From Wenjunlia vitaminophila DSM 41686 (GTDB lineage Bacteria > Actinomycetota > Actinomycetes > Streptomycetales > Streptomycetaceae), in NCBI RefSeq assembly GCF_000380165.1, contig NZ_KB904658.1, positions 62,001-126,000 on the forward strand: 64,000 bases of DNA. Direction: 5' to 3'. Positions within the stretch are counted from its first letter, which is position 1. The number at the start of each line of letters is the position of its first letter. The translations under genes were made by a program, and so were the position numbers. The notes under the pieces are model-generated. The model made no database searches, had not been told where the DNA came from, and was given only the letters and a program-made list of their open reading frames with translations. Positions 36,181-45,141 of the stretch are shown here, in pieces.

Positions 36181-36906
36181 TCACCTGGGAACGGACCCGT
36201 CGTCCCCGCCACCGCCCCAACTGGGGGACTCCAACAACAGCAGGTCACCGGGGGTGTCGATGTCGTTGGGCGTCGCGACGTCCGCGCACTCCACCAGCGT
36301 GAGCCGGTCCTGGTGGGAACGCAGGAACTCCCGGGCACCCCGGTCGCCGCGCGCACCCGCGGCGACATCCGCCCAGTGACCCGCGGCGATCAGCACGGGG
36401 TGACCCCGCCGGCCGCGGTAGGCGGCGGCGGCCAGCTCGGCCCCGGCCCGGTGCGCGGCGAGCAGCCTCGCCACCGCCGGCGCCCCGATCCCCGGCTGGT
36501 CGACCAGGGACACCAGCACAGCCGTCGCCCCGGTGCCCTCCAGCGAGGCCAGGCCCACCCGCAGCGAGGAGCCCATCCCCGTCTCCCAGTCGGGGTTCGG
36601 TACCACCGCGCACTCCAGGAGCCGGGCGCGGGCCCCCACCTCCTCGGCGGCGGCCCCCACCACCACGTGGACCCGGGCGCACCCGCCGGCGTGCAGCGCC
36701 TCCACCGCGTGCTCCACCAGCGACCGCCCCCGGAAACCGAGCAGCGCCTTGGGCCTGCCGCCCAGGCGCCGCCCACCGCCCGCGGCGAGCACCAGCCCGG
36801 CCACCGGCCCGGTTCGCTCCGGCGCGACGACGCCGGGGTCCGGCGCTCTGGGCCCGGTTCGCTCCGGCCGGTCCTCCCGGGGTCGCCCCGGTCGTTCGTC
36901 CCTCAC
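36181..36906 (-). CDS. MocA-type molybdenum cofactor cytidylyltransferase
   Basis: About 241 residues; the conserved domain begins at VAGLVLAAGGGRRLGG. Motifs: the nucleotide loop LAAGGGRRLGGRPKALL, PNPDWETGMGSSLRVGL, LVDQPGIG and GRRGHPVL, all typical of MocA/MobA-like enzymes that attach CMP (or GMP) to molybdopterin. The start is uncertain: GTG 36906 is used, GTG 36804 (207 residues) would also keep the whole domain. Presence in a purine region suggests that it serves xanthine dehydrogenase. Confidence 0.75.
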   Translation of the reverse strand: MRDERPGRPREDRPERTGPRAPDPGVVAPERTGPVAGLVLAAGGGRRLGGRPKALLGFRGRSLVEHAVEALHAGGCARVHVVVGAAAEEVGARARLLECAVVPNPDWETGMGSSLRVGLASLEGTGATAVLVSLVDQPGIGAPAVARLLAAHRAGAELAAAAYRGRRGHPVLIAAGHWADVAAGARGDRGAREFLRSHQDRLTLVECADVATPNDIDTPGDLLLLESPSWGGGGDDGSVPR

Positions 36907-36986
36907 GGGACCACTACACCACTGCCGTGCCCGGTGCGCCGGCTGACCCGGCCGGCTGCCCGTGCCCCGGGTCGCCCCGGCCCGGG

Positions 36987-38465
36987 TCAGCGCGTCGGGT
37001 ACGCCCCCAGGGCGCCGGAACGCAGGAACAACCCCGCCTCGGACGAGACGAACACCGGAAGCGCGGTGTCCTCGTCCAACCCCTCGGGGGCCTTGCCGGA
37101 GGTCAGCGAGGTCTCGACCGCGAAGGCCGACACCGGTGCCTCCTTCGACCCGAAGTCGTGGGGGAAGGTGCCGTAGGTGATCCCCTGGTCGTTCTCGTAG
37201 GTCACCCCGAACGCCCGCCCGTCGTCGTCCACCGCGGTGAGGGTGACGGCCTTGTTGGTGTGGGTGCCGGTGAAGCACCTGCCCTTCCGCTCGTCCAGGT
37301 CGAACCCGACCTGACCGGAGACCAGGAAACGACCGTTGGGGGAGAGCTGGGTGAGTGCCTGTGCGGACAGCGGCCGCACGGAGGAGGTGCCGAACTCGAT
37401 GGAGGTCAGGTCGCAGTCCACCGAGGTGACCAACCGGCCGTCCTTCAGGTCGTGCACGGCGACGACGTCCCGCTTGGCCTCCTCGTCGCTCTCCGCCCCG
37501 GGGAACATGGTCCAGTCCACGACCAGGTAGTCATCGACCACGGCCAGCGGAGTGGCGTCCGCCGCGCCCCGGGGCGCCACCTCGGTGCTGTTCCAGGCCG
37601 TGCCCACGGTGAAGCCGTCGACGCAGGGGACGAAGTCCGGCCCCCTCCTGCGGTAGTCGCAGTAGCTCTGCTGGGAGTACAGCGAGACGACCCCGGCGCG
37701 GGTGGTGAACTCCGGGGTGGCGTGGGCCGAGCAGACCGCGCTCGGCGGCATGTCGTCCGTGCGGCAGGTGGTCAGCTCCTCCTCGCTGGTGGCGGGAACC
37801 TCCCGTTCCGCACCGGTCGCCGGGTCCACCGCGACCAGCTTCCCACCGGACCTGGCGGTCACCAGCAGCCCGTCGGTGACCGCACCGACCTCGCTGTCCT
37901 CGAACTCGAAGTGCCGTTGCGCGGTGGCCTTCCCGGTGGCTGTCATCGGCACCGTGTCCACGGTCACCAGGGGACGTGCCCTGGAGACGGCGTTCGTCGG
38001 AGTGGTGCCCTCCCGGATGATCACCGCCAGCTCGCCGCCCTCGCCGTCGGCGGTCACCAGGACGTCGGTCCGCACGTCCTCCAGGGCGGTCGGCGTGGTG
38101 AAGGTCCACGCCTCCTCACCGCCGTCCAACCGCCGCGCGTGCACCCTGCCCTCGTTGTTCATGACCTGGACGAACAGTCCGCTGGCCGGTGCCACCGCCC
38201 AGGAGCCGTGGGACTTCGAGTCGGGCTCGGTGACCGCCTCGGTCCAGCCGCGGGCGTTGTCGAAGCCGGCCGGCACCGGGAAGCGGCTCTCCGGCGGCAG
38301 ACCGGAACTGGCGCTGTTCGAGGGGGCAGAGGTGCGGGACGGCCGTGCGGACTCGGACCTCTCCTGCGCGCGGCGGTCGTGCTCCTTGCGGGCCGGCGGG
38401 TCCGAACTGCACGCGGTGACCCCCAGCAGGGCGGTGCACACGGCCAGGATCAGGGTCTTCTTCAT
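36987..38465 (-). CDS. Lipoprotein, probable beta-propeller, unknown function
   Basis: 492 residues. A lipoprotein signal peptide ends in GVTAC (C19 is the lipidated residue), followed by a charged, serine-rich linker to about residue 55. The rest shows repeated short beta segments ([27 protein letters not shown]), resembling PQQ-like propeller blades, and paired cysteines that may form disulfides. It lies outside the membrane. No link to purine breakdown is visible despite the location. Confidence 0.6.
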   Translation of the reverse strand: MKKTLILAVCTALLGVTACSSDPPARKEHDRRAQERSESARPSRTSAPSNSASSGLPPESRFPVPAGFDNARGWTEAVTEPDSKSHGSWAVAPASGLFVQVMNNEGRVHARRLDGGEEAWTFTTPTALEDVRTDVLVTADGEGGELAVIIREGTTPTNAVSRARPLVTVDTVPMTATGKATAQRHFEFEDSEVGAVTDGLLVTARSGGKLVAVDPATGAEREVPATSEEELTTCRTDDMPPSAVCSAHATPEFTTRAGVVSLYSQQSYCDYRRRGPDFVPCVDGFTVGTAWNSTEVAPRGAADATPLAVVDDYLVVDWTMFPGAESDEEAKRDVVAVHDLKDGRLVTSVDCDLTSIEFGTSSVRPLSAQALTQLSPNGRFLVSGQVGFDLDERKGRCFTGTHTNKAVTLTAVDDDGRAFGVTYENDQGITYGTFPHDFGSKEAPVSAFAVETSLTSGKAPEGLDEDTALPVFVSSEAGLFLRSGALGAYPTR

Positions 38466-38571
38466 CGCTCGCGTCGGTCCCGCCTCCTCGGTCCGGCGCC
38501 GACCCTATAGCACCCGGGTGCCCGTCGTCCCACGGCAACGGCCGTATCCGGTCCGGACGTTGGGGAACGGA

Positions 38572-39372
38572 TCAGCCCACGGTCGCGCCGGCGGCGGTGA
38601 GCTCCCGGGACAGCCGGCGGGCCGCCTCCCGGAGCACCGGGACGATCCGCTCCGTGGCGGCCTCGCTGACCCGGCCGGCCGGTCCCGAAATGGAGATCGC
38701 CGCGGCGGTGGGGGAGTCCGGGATGCGCACGGCCAGGCAGCGCACCCCCAGCTCCTGCTCGTTGTCGTCCATCGCGAAACCACGCTCCCGCACCTGACGC
38801 AGCTCCCCGAGGAAGACCTCCGGGTCGGTGATGGTGTGCCCGGTCGCCGCCGGCATCCCGGTGCGCGAGAGCAGCGCCCGCACGTCCTGGTCCGGCAGGC
38901 CGGCGAGCAGCGCCTTGCCCACCCCGGTGGCGTGCGGCAGCACCCGCCGGCCGACCTCGGTGAACATCCGCACCGAGTGGTGCGAGGGCACCTGGGCGAC
39001 GTACACCACGTCGTCCCCGTCGAGCAGCGCCATGTTCGCGGTCTCCCCGGTCTTCTCCACCAACTCCACCAGGCACGGCCGCGCCCAGGCACCGAGCAGC
39101 CTGCTTGCGCTCTCCCCGAGCCGGATCAGCCGCGGACCGAGCGCGTAACGGCGGTTGGCCTGCTGGCGCACGTAGCCGCAGGCGACCAGGGTCCGCACCA
39201 GCCGGTGGATGGTGGGCAACGGCAGCCCGGTGCTGGCCGAGAGCTCGCTGAGCCCCACCTCGCCCCCGGCGTCCGCCATCTGCTCCAGCAGGCCGAACGC
39301 GCGCTCCAGGGACTGCACCCCACCCGAGGAGGAACGGCCGTCGGAGGGACTGCTGGGGCTGACAGACGGCAC
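38572..39372 (-). CDS. IclR family regulator, AllR-like
   Basis: 266 residues. Residues about 15-80 are the IclR winged HTH ([15 protein letters not shown] then [13 protein letters not shown]). Residues 90-260 are the IclR effector domain with [12 protein letters not shown] and GEVGEL-like elements; the family binds small acids such as glyoxylate or allantoate. GTG 39372 has AAAGGA about 9 bases upstream. It is divergent from allantoinase across 141 bases with a 20-bp dyad, which is the arrangement of the allantoin repressor AllR of actinomycetes. Confidence 0.85.
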   Translation of the reverse strand: MPSVSPSSPSDGRSSSGGVQSLERAFGLLEQMADAGGEVGLSELSASTGLPLPTIHRLVRTLVACGYVRQQANRRYALGPRLIRLGESASRLLGAWARPCLVELVEKTGETANMALLDGDDVVYVAQVPSHHSVRMFTEVGRRVLPHATGVGKALLAGLPDQDVRALLSRTGMPAATGHTITDPEVFLGELRQVRERGFAMDDNEQELGVRCLAVRIPDSPTAAAISISGPAGRVSEAATERIVPVLREAARRLSRELTAAGATVG

Positions 39373-39422
39373 GAGATGGTCCTTTCCGGGCCGCTTGGCT
39401 GGTCCCCGCAGCTTACCCTTCG

Positions 39423-39442
39423 GACGAAACGGGGTTTTCGTC
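39423..39442. promoter_or_regulatory. Candidate AllR-type operator
   Basis: GACGAAACGGGGTTTTCGTC has perfect 7-bp arms. It overlaps a second dyad, TTTCG-tcaag-CGAAA (39436-39450). Both lie between the iclR-type gene and allantoinase. Confidence 0.5.
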
Positions 39443-39513
39443 AAGCGAAAGAAGGACAGCCTGCCGTCAGGCATTGGCCCTGGGTTCCCCCAGGGCCCTG
39501 GAGGGAGGCACGG

Positions 39514-40860
39514 GTGCCCGTCGATCTCGTACTCCGGTCCACCCGGACCGTCACCCCGGAAGGCGAGCGCCCCGCGACGGTGGTCGTCAGCGACGGCCGG
39601 ATCGCGGCGGTGCTCGCCCACTCCGCCGAGGTCCCCGACCCGGCCGCGGTGGTGGACCTCGGCGACGACGCGCTGCTGCCCGGCCTGGTGGACACCCACG
39701 TGCACGTCAACGAGCCGGGACGCACCGCCTGGGAGGGGTTCGCGACCGCCACCCGGGCCGCCGCCGCGGGCGGCGTCACCACGCTGGTGGACATGCCGCT
39801 GAACAGCGTCCCGCCCACCATCGACGTCCCCGCCCTGACCGCGAAGCGGGCCGCCGCCCGCGGTCAGGTCCACGTGGACGTCGGGTTCTGGGGAGGGGCG
39901 GTCCCGGGGAACGCGGTCGAGTTCGGCCCCCTGCACCGGGACGGGGTGTTCGGCTTCAAGTGCTTCCTGCTCCACTCCGGAGTGGACGAGTTCCCCCCGC
40001 TCACCCCCGGGGAACTGGACACGGCGGCGCGCGAACTCGCCCGGCTGGGCGCCCTGCTGGTGGTGCACGCCGAGGACCCCGACGCGATCGCGTCGGCGCC
40101 CCGCAGGGCCGGTCCGGTCTACGCCGACTTCCTCCGCTCCCGCCCCGGGGCCGCGGAGAACACCGCGGTGGCCGGACTCGTGGAGCTGGCCAGGCGCACC
40201 GGCGCCCGGGTCCACGTCCTGCACCTGTCCTCGGCCGGGGCGCTGCCGCGGCTCGCCTCCGCCCGGGCCGACGGGGTCCGCATCACCGCGGAGACCTGCC
40301 CGCACTACCTGACCCTGGCCGCGGAGGAGGTGCCGGACGGGGCCACCGCGTTCAAGTGCTGCCCGCCGATCCGCCACCGGGACAACCAGGACGCGCTGTG
40401 GCGCGGCCTGGCCGCGGGCACCATCGACTGCGTGGTCTCCGACCACTCGCCGTGCACCCCCGAGTTGAAGTGCCAGGACAGTGGCGACTTCGCCGCGGCG
40501 TGGGGCGGGGTGGCCTCGGTGCAGCTCGGGCTGCCCGCGGTGTGGACCGAGGCGGCCCGGCGGGGACACGGCCTCGGCGACGTGGTCCGGTGGATGAGCG
40601 CGGCCCCCGCCCGCCTCGCCGGGCTGCACCGCAAGGGCGCCATCGCCCCCGGCCGGGACGCCGACCTGGTGGCGCTCGCCCCGGACGAGGAGTTCACCGT
40701 GGACCCGGCGGCGCTGCACCACCGCAACCCGGTCACCCCCTACGCCGGTCGCACCCTGCGCGGCGTGGTGCGCTCCACCTGGCTGCGCGGCCAACTCGTC
40801 CACGACCGGGGGACCTTCAGCCAACCCGTGGGACAGCTCATCGAGCGAGGTGCGGCATGA
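39514..40860 (+). CDS. allB: Allantoinase
   Basis: 448 residues, cyclic amidohydrolase. Metal ligands: [11 protein letters not shown], the carboxylated lysine in [16 protein letters not shown], and VSDHSPC. It opens allantoin to allantoate. GTG 39514 is set by GAGGGAGG 6 bases upstream; the open frame before it is long but unrelated. It overlaps allantoicase by 4 bases. Confidence 0.95.
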   Translation: MPVDLVLRSTRTVTPEGERPATVVVSDGRIAAVLAHSAEVPDPAAVVDLGDDALLPGLVDTHVHVNEPGRTAWEGFATATRAAAAGGVTTLVDMPLNSVPPTIDVPALTAKRAAARGQVHVDVGFWGGAVPGNAVEFGPLHRDGVFGFKCFLLHSGVDEFPPLTPGELDTAARELARLGALLVVHAEDPDAIASAPRRAGPVYADFLRSRPGAAENTAVAGLVELARRTGARVHVLHLSSAGALPRLASARADGVRITAETCPHYLTLAAEEVPDGATAFKCCPPIRHRDNQDALWRGLAAGTIDCVVSDHSPCTPELKCQDSGDFAAAWGGVASVQLGLPAVWTEAARRGHGLGDVVRWMSAAPARLAGLHRKGAIAPGRDADLVALAPDEEFTVDPAALHHRNPVTPYAGRTLRGVVRSTWLRGQLVHDRGTFSQPVGQLIERGAA

Positions 40861-42008
40861 ACCAGCAGACCGGTACCGACGACGACGCCCACCACGCGCG
40901 GCCCTACACCGGCGGTGACCCCTACGCCGACTACCGGGCGGGCCACTTCCCGTTCACCGCGCACACCGACCTGGCGGACCGCCGACTCGGCGGTGGCGTC
41001 CTCGCGGCGAGCGACGAGTTCTTCGCCGAGCGGGAGAACCTGCTCTCCGTGGGCCCCGCACGGTTCGACCCGGCGGCGTTCGGTCCCAAGGGGAAGGTGA
41101 TGGACGGCTGGGAGACCCGGCGCCGCCGGGGACGGGACGCCGAGCACCCGCACCCGGACGACGACGCACACGACTGGGCACTGGTCCGGCTCGGCGCCCC
41201 CGGGGTGGTGCACGGCGTCGTCGTGGACACCGCGCACTTCCGCGGGAACCACCCCCGGGAGGTCAGCGTGGAGGGCACCGCGCTCACCGGGACGCCGGGC
41301 CCCGAGGACCTGCTCGCCGCGGACACGCGGTGGACCGAGCTGGTGCCCCGCAGCCGGGTGGCCGGGCACGCCGCCAACGGCTTCCCGGTGTCGGCCCCGC
41401 GCCTGACCACACACCTGCGGCTGCGGCAGTACCCGGACGGGGGCGTAGCCCGGCTGCGGGTGCACGGGGAAGTGGTGCCCGACCCGCGGTGGTTGGCCGC
41501 CCTGGGCACGTTCGACCTGCTCGCCCTGGAGCACGGCGGCACGGTGGAGGCCGCGTCCGACCTCTTCTACTCCCCGCCGGGCAACCTGCTGCTGCCCGGT
41601 CGGGCCACCGGTATGGACGACGGGTGGGAGAACCGCCGCCGGCGCGACCGGGGCCACGACTGGGTGCGCTTCCGCACCGCCGGCCACGGCGTCGTCCGGG
41701 CCGTGGAGCTGGACACCGCGCACTTCCGGGGCAACGCCCCCGGCTGGGCCGCGCTGCACGGCTGCGACACCACCACCAGCGCCGACCCCGCCGACCCCGA
41801 CTCGTGGTTCGAACTGCTCGGCCGCACCGCGCTGCGGCCCGACACCCAGCACCGGTTCCGTGACCTGCCGGCCCGCCCGTGCACCCTGGTGCGCCTCGAG
41901 GTGCTCCCGGACGGGGGCCTGGCCCGGCTGAGGCTCCACGGCACCCTCACCAGCACCGGCCAGCGCACCCTCACCGAACGCTGGGCCACGCTCACCGCAC
42001 CGCACTGA
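40857..42008 (+). CDS. alc: Allantoicase
   Basis: 383 residues with two allantoicase repeats: [13 protein letters not shown]...VDTAHFRGN and the second copy [14 protein letters not shown]...LDTAHFRGN. It hydrolyses allantoate to ureidoglycolate and urea. ATG 40857 overlaps the allB stop (ATGA). No ureidoglycolate lyase or urease gene is in the window, so those steps are encoded elsewhere. Confidence 0.95.
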   Translation: MNQQTGTDDDAHHARPYTGGDPYADYRAGHFPFTAHTDLADRRLGGGVLAASDEFFAERENLLSVGPARFDPAAFGPKGKVMDGWETRRRRGRDAEHPHPDDDAHDWALVRLGAPGVVHGVVVDTAHFRGNHPREVSVEGTALTGTPGPEDLLAADTRWTELVPRSRVAGHAANGFPVSAPRLTTHLRLRQYPDGGVARLRVHGEVVPDPRWLAALGTFDLLALEHGGTVEAASDLFYSPPGNLLLPGRATGMDDGWENRRRRDRGHDWVRFRTAGHGVVRAVELDTAHFRGNAPGWAALHGCDTTTSADPADPDSWFELLGRTALRPDTQHRFRDLPARPCTLVRLEVLPDGGLARLRLHGTLTSTGQRTLTERWATLTAPH

Positions 42009-42167
42009 GCCCCCGCGGGCCCGGCCCGGTGGACGCCCACGGCGGCGGGGCCGGCATTCGGCTGCCACGTGGGCACGCGGCCGATACGCGCGGGCACCAC
42101 GGACTGCGCGTCGGGCGAGAATGCTGCTGCTGGCCGACATCATCACCCCCAAGGGAGGCACCTCCCC

Positions 42168-42680
42168 ATGAGGCCGACGCCCGCCGACCCGGAGGCCTGG
42201 AATGCCTATCTCGCCGAAGGGAACGCCACGCAGGCACGCAAACGTGTCGCGGCCGACGTGCTGCTGCGTGACGGGGCTGGACGCGTGCTCCTGGTGAACC
42301 CCACGTACAAACCGGGCTGGGACCTCCCGGGGGGAATGGCCGAAGCGAACGAGGCACCTGAGGCAGCGGTGACCCGGGAGCTGGGCGAGGAGCTGGGACT
42401 GGACATCACCCTGCGAGGCCTCTTGGTGGTCGACTGGGTTCCTCCGCATGGGCCGTGGGACGACCACATAGCCTTCATCTTCGACGCAGGGACCCTCGAC
42501 GCACGTCAGACGCGGGAGATGCGGCCCCGGGACGACGAGCTGTCGGAGGCGGTGTTCGTCCCCTTGAACGAGGCGCGGGAGCTGCTGGAGGAACGGCTCC
42601 GGAACCGGCTCGACGCCGCGGTCCAGTCCCTTGAGAGACGAACACCGACATATCTGCACGATGGCCAACCGGCGTGGTAG
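42168..42680 (+). CDS. NUDIX hydrolase
   Basis: 170 residues from ATG 42168 with AAGGGAGG upstream. The Nudix box is complete (GGMAEANE, then REL.EELGL). The family hydrolyses nucleoside diphosphate derivatives; the substrate here is unknown. Bases 42009-42167 upstream carry no gene. Confidence 0.85.
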   Translation: MRPTPADPEAWNAYLAEGNATQARKRVAADVLLRDGAGRVLLVNPTYKPGWDLPGGMAEANEAPEAAVTRELGEELGLDITLRGLLVVDWVPPHGPWDDHIAFIFDAGTLDARQTREMRPRDDELSEAVFVPLNEARELLEERLRNRLDAAVQSLERRTPTYLHDGQPAW

Positions 42681-42750
42681 GGGAGTCCGTGCTTGTTGTC
42701 AGGTTGCCCTGGTGAACTCCGGCCACCGCAGTCAAGGAACGCGCCCGTAT

Positions 42751-42796
42751 CCGCGGCGAGGAAGGCATCCGCTGGGGGGTCGTCCCCTCGCCGCGG
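42751..42796. terminator. Hairpin between convergent genes
   Basis: An 11-bp perfect stem (CCGCGGCGAGG / CCTCGCCGCGG) with a 24-base loop in the gap between the NUDIX and GNAT genes. Confidence 0.5.
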
Positions 42797-42862
42797 CGGG
42801 TTGACCCGTGCCCGGGACCTCAACCACCGGGCCGCGGGGCGGTGTTGCCACGGGTCATGCCG

Positions 42863-43429
42863 TCAGGTGAGCGGGCCCTGGCCGGCGGGGACTTCGAAGA
42901 CGAGTTCCAGACCGTCCTCTTCGTCCCACTGTTCCCCGACCTCCACGAAGCCGAAGCCGGAGATCGTGGCCAGGGACGCCGCGTTGTCGGGACTGATCGT
43001 CGCCCGCACGGTGGTGACCGCCGGCTCGGCGGCGGCCCGGCGCAGCAACTCGGTCAGCGTGGCCCGCGCATACCCCTGCCGGCGGAACTCGGGAGCGACC
43101 GAGTAGCCGATCTCCACCATGCCCGCCTCGTCCGGGGGTCCGTGGAACCCCGCGTGTCCCACGACGAGACCCTCGTCCCCGACGACCGCCTGCCGCGCCA
43201 TCCACCGGGCGTGGTCGGGAGCCGCGGCCATCTGACCGAGGCGGAACCTCCACAGCCACCGCGCCTGGTCGCTCACGAAGTACTCGGTCAGCGCCACCCC
43301 GGCGGTCCTGCTGGCCGCGGGCAGGTCTCCGTCGAGCAGAGCGGACATCACCCCGCCGGACAGCTCGACGAAGCGCACGCGCTTCGCGCTGCCGGGGAAC
43401 GGTCCTGGGCGATCGGCTTCATCGGTCAC
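42863..43429 (-). CDS. GNAT family N-acetyltransferase
   Basis: 188 residues. MVEIGYSVAPEFRRQGYARATL is cited here as GYSVAPEFRRQGYA, the strand and acetyl-CoA loop, and SPDNAASLATISGFGF is the C-terminal RimJ-like signature. GTG 43429 lacks a clear Shine-Dalgarno; an internal GTG at RFVELS is possible. Substrate unknown. Confidence 0.75.
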   Translation of the reverse strand: MTDEADRPGPFPGSAKRVRFVELSGGVMSALLDGDLPAASRTAGVALTEYFVSDQARWLWRFRLGQMAAAPDHARWMARQAVVGDEGLVVGHAGFHGPPDEAGMVEIGYSVAPEFRRQGYARATLTELLRRAAAEPAVTTVRATISPDNAASLATISGFGFVEVGEQWDEEDGLELVFEVPAGQGPLT

Positions 43430-43553
43430 CGCGCAATGATCGTGAGGTTCCCGGAAGGCGTCCAGCGGATTTCGGAGTGACTGATCGCCCGGGACGTTCC
43501 GGCACCAACCGCGACCGCACACTCCGACCCGGCGAACGTTCCCGGCCAGAGCA

Positions 43554-44507
43554 CTAGAGGCAGTACGTCAGCCGTACCGTGCTCCCATCCGGCCGGAGGC
43601 GGACCTGAAGCAGGTCGCAGAGTTGTCGCACCGCCCACAGGCCGTGGCCGCTGCGGGTGGTCGGGTCGGCGGGCAGGTGGCCGGGGAACGGGGCGCCGCG
43701 GGCGCCGCTCCCCTCGTCGGTGACCTGGAGCACGAGCGTGTCGTCGGTTCGCCAGCTCAGGAGCTTGCCCCGGCCGCCGCCGTGGCTGAGGGCGTTGGTC
43801 GCCACCTCGTTGGTGGCGAAGACCAGGTCCAGGCCGCGGGCCGGGCCGAGGGCGGCGTGCCGGGCGCAGACCTCCGCGAAGGCCCGCACCATCGCGAGGT
43901 CGCCGTGGCCGAAGTCCAGCTCCCTGGCGTGCGGCGGGGCCGGGCTCAGCGGCCGGGCGTCGCACTGGGCGGTGAACGTCTCGGGGTCGGTGTACCTCTC
44001 GCTGTCGGTGGGGTCTCCCGCGTCCAGGGCCATCTCGGGGTGGGTGCGCGCGGCGGCGTCCAGCACCCAGGGGTCCAGGTCAACGGCGTTGTAGGGACAG
44101 AGCAGTCGCGCTCCGGTGTCCGCCAGCGCCACGTTGACCAGCGACTCGTACCGGGTCCACTCGCAGAGCTGGACGGAGGAGCGCCCGGGCCACAGCGGCT
44201 CCCCGACCACCCGCACCCGGCGCGGCGGGCAGGTGCGGTCGCCGACGTACCGGTGGTACGCGGCCAGGGTGCGGGCCGGCGAGTCGTACCAGGTCTCGGC
44301 GTCGGCGAACTCCACCGCCGCGGCGTCGCCGCCGAGCGCGCCGCACAGCAGGTCCCGGTTCTGCGGGGTGGTCACCACCAGCAGGCAGTCGCCCTCGCGC
44401 AGGCCCTCGCGCAGGTACGGCACGGTGCCGCCGAGGAACCCGGCGGCACTGGTGTACCGCAGGGCCCGGTGCTCGAACGCCGCTGTCGGTAGCGCCACCC
44501 CACTCAC
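43554..44507 (-). CDS. MEDS-domain sensor with HATPase (anti-sigma kinase-like)
   Basis: 317 residues. Residues about 1-180 resemble the MEDS/DcmR sensory domain (FLGGTVPYLREGLREGD). Residues about 200-317 are a GHKL ATPase: N-box VFATNEVATNALSHGG, G1 DEGSGARG, G2 GHGLWAVRQL. There is no phospho-accepting His, so it is an RsbW-type switch protein rather than a two-component kinase. GTG 44507 overlaps the STAS gene stop by 4 bases, so the two proteins are likely binding partners. The target sigma factor is not in the window. Confidence 0.8.
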   Translation of the reverse strand: MSGVALPTAAFEHRALRYTSAAGFLGGTVPYLREGLREGDCLLVVTTPQNRDLLCGALGGDAAAVEFADAETWYDSPARTLAAYHRYVGDRTCPPRRVRVVGEPLWPGRSSVQLCEWTRYESLVNVALADTGARLLCPYNAVDLDPWVLDAAARTHPEMALDAGDPTDSERYTDPETFTAQCDARPLSPAPPHARELDFGHGDLAMVRAFAEVCARHAALGPARGLDLVFATNEVATNALSHGGGRGKLLSWRTDDTLVLQVTDEGSGARGAPFPGHLPADPTTRSGHGLWAVRQLCDLLQVRLRPDGSTVRLTYCL

Positions 44508-44833
44508 TCCTCGACGAATCCCAAGCCAGGGGTGCGGTCCCAGCCGACCAGCTCCATCACCTTCCGCAGGTGCGGTGACAGGGCATGCAGGTAGAGCCGC
44601 CTGCCGTCCGTCAGGTCCCGCGCCGTGGAGACCACGAGTTCCAGGCCGGCCACGTCCATGAACTGCAGTTCCGACAGCTCCAGATGGATGTCACCCCCGT
44701 CGTGGAGGAGCGTGCGCAACGCGCTGTGCAGGACGGGGACGGTGAACGCGTCCACGTCCCCCACCACGCGCAGACCCGAAGGTTCATAGGTTCGAGCGAC
44801 CCTCAACAAGCCGCTCTGGTACAGCACGTCCAC
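44504..44833 (-). CDS. STAS domain anti-sigma factor antagonist
   Basis: 109 residues, one STAS domain (GDVDAFTVPVLHSALRTLL, LELSELQFMDVAGLELVV). The DSSG serine motif reads DVAG, so the phosphorylation site is missing. GTG 44833 has GGGAGGGGG upstream. It is coupled to the MEDS-HATPase gene and probably controls it. Confidence 0.8.
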   Translation of the reverse strand: MDVLYQSGLLRVARTYEPSGLRVVGDVDAFTVPVLHSALRTLLHDGGDIHLELSELQFMDVAGLELVVSTARDLTDGRRLYLHALSPHLRKVMELVGWDRTPGLGFVEE

Positions 44834-45141
44834 GCGGCGCCCCCTCCCGATGAGGTGCGACGGGCCCAGCGTAAGTTCGGCCCCACTGCCCTGTCACCAA
44901 TGCCCGCGGCGGTCGTCCGCCGTGGGCACCGGGGCACCCTGTCCCGTGGCCACCGGCCGGGCGGGACCGGAGAGTCCCTGTTCACTCCGGTTGGTCCCGC
45001 ATGGCTGCTGCGTTTCCCGTACTTGAGTGCGAAGCAGAGCGTAACCATCCGACGACGGTCGCGGAACTACCGAACTCGTGACTCGACGGAGACGCGAGTT
45101 CGATCCCAGCGGGATCTTCTCCCGGGGCTCGCGCACGGCGG
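44834..45141. other. 308-base intergenic region between iolD and the STAS gene
   Basis: It holds two tandem hairpins near 45071-45116 that probably end the iol operon, and the STAS gene promoter, which I could not define. A GTTCGATCCC string resembles a tRNA T-loop but no arms pair around it. No gene is supported. Confidence 0.4.
45071..45116 (-). terminator. Tandem hairpins after iolD
   Basis: Read leftwards from the iolD stop: GATCCC-AGC-GGGATC (45102-45116), then CGAACTCG (45071-45078) pairing with CGAGTTCG (45095-45102). No T-run follows. Confidence 0.45.

Noticed and set aside
39482-39513. Extension of allantoinase upstream of 39514 (the frame is open for more than 1.8 kb)
   Set aside because: Upstream residues lie antisense to the iclR-type and lipoprotein genes; a good ribosome binding site and the family start fit GTG 39514.
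45090-45112. tRNA-like T-loop string (GTTCGATCCC) after iolD
   Set aside because: No T-stem, anticodon arm or acceptor stem pairs around it; it is explained by two overlapping hairpins.
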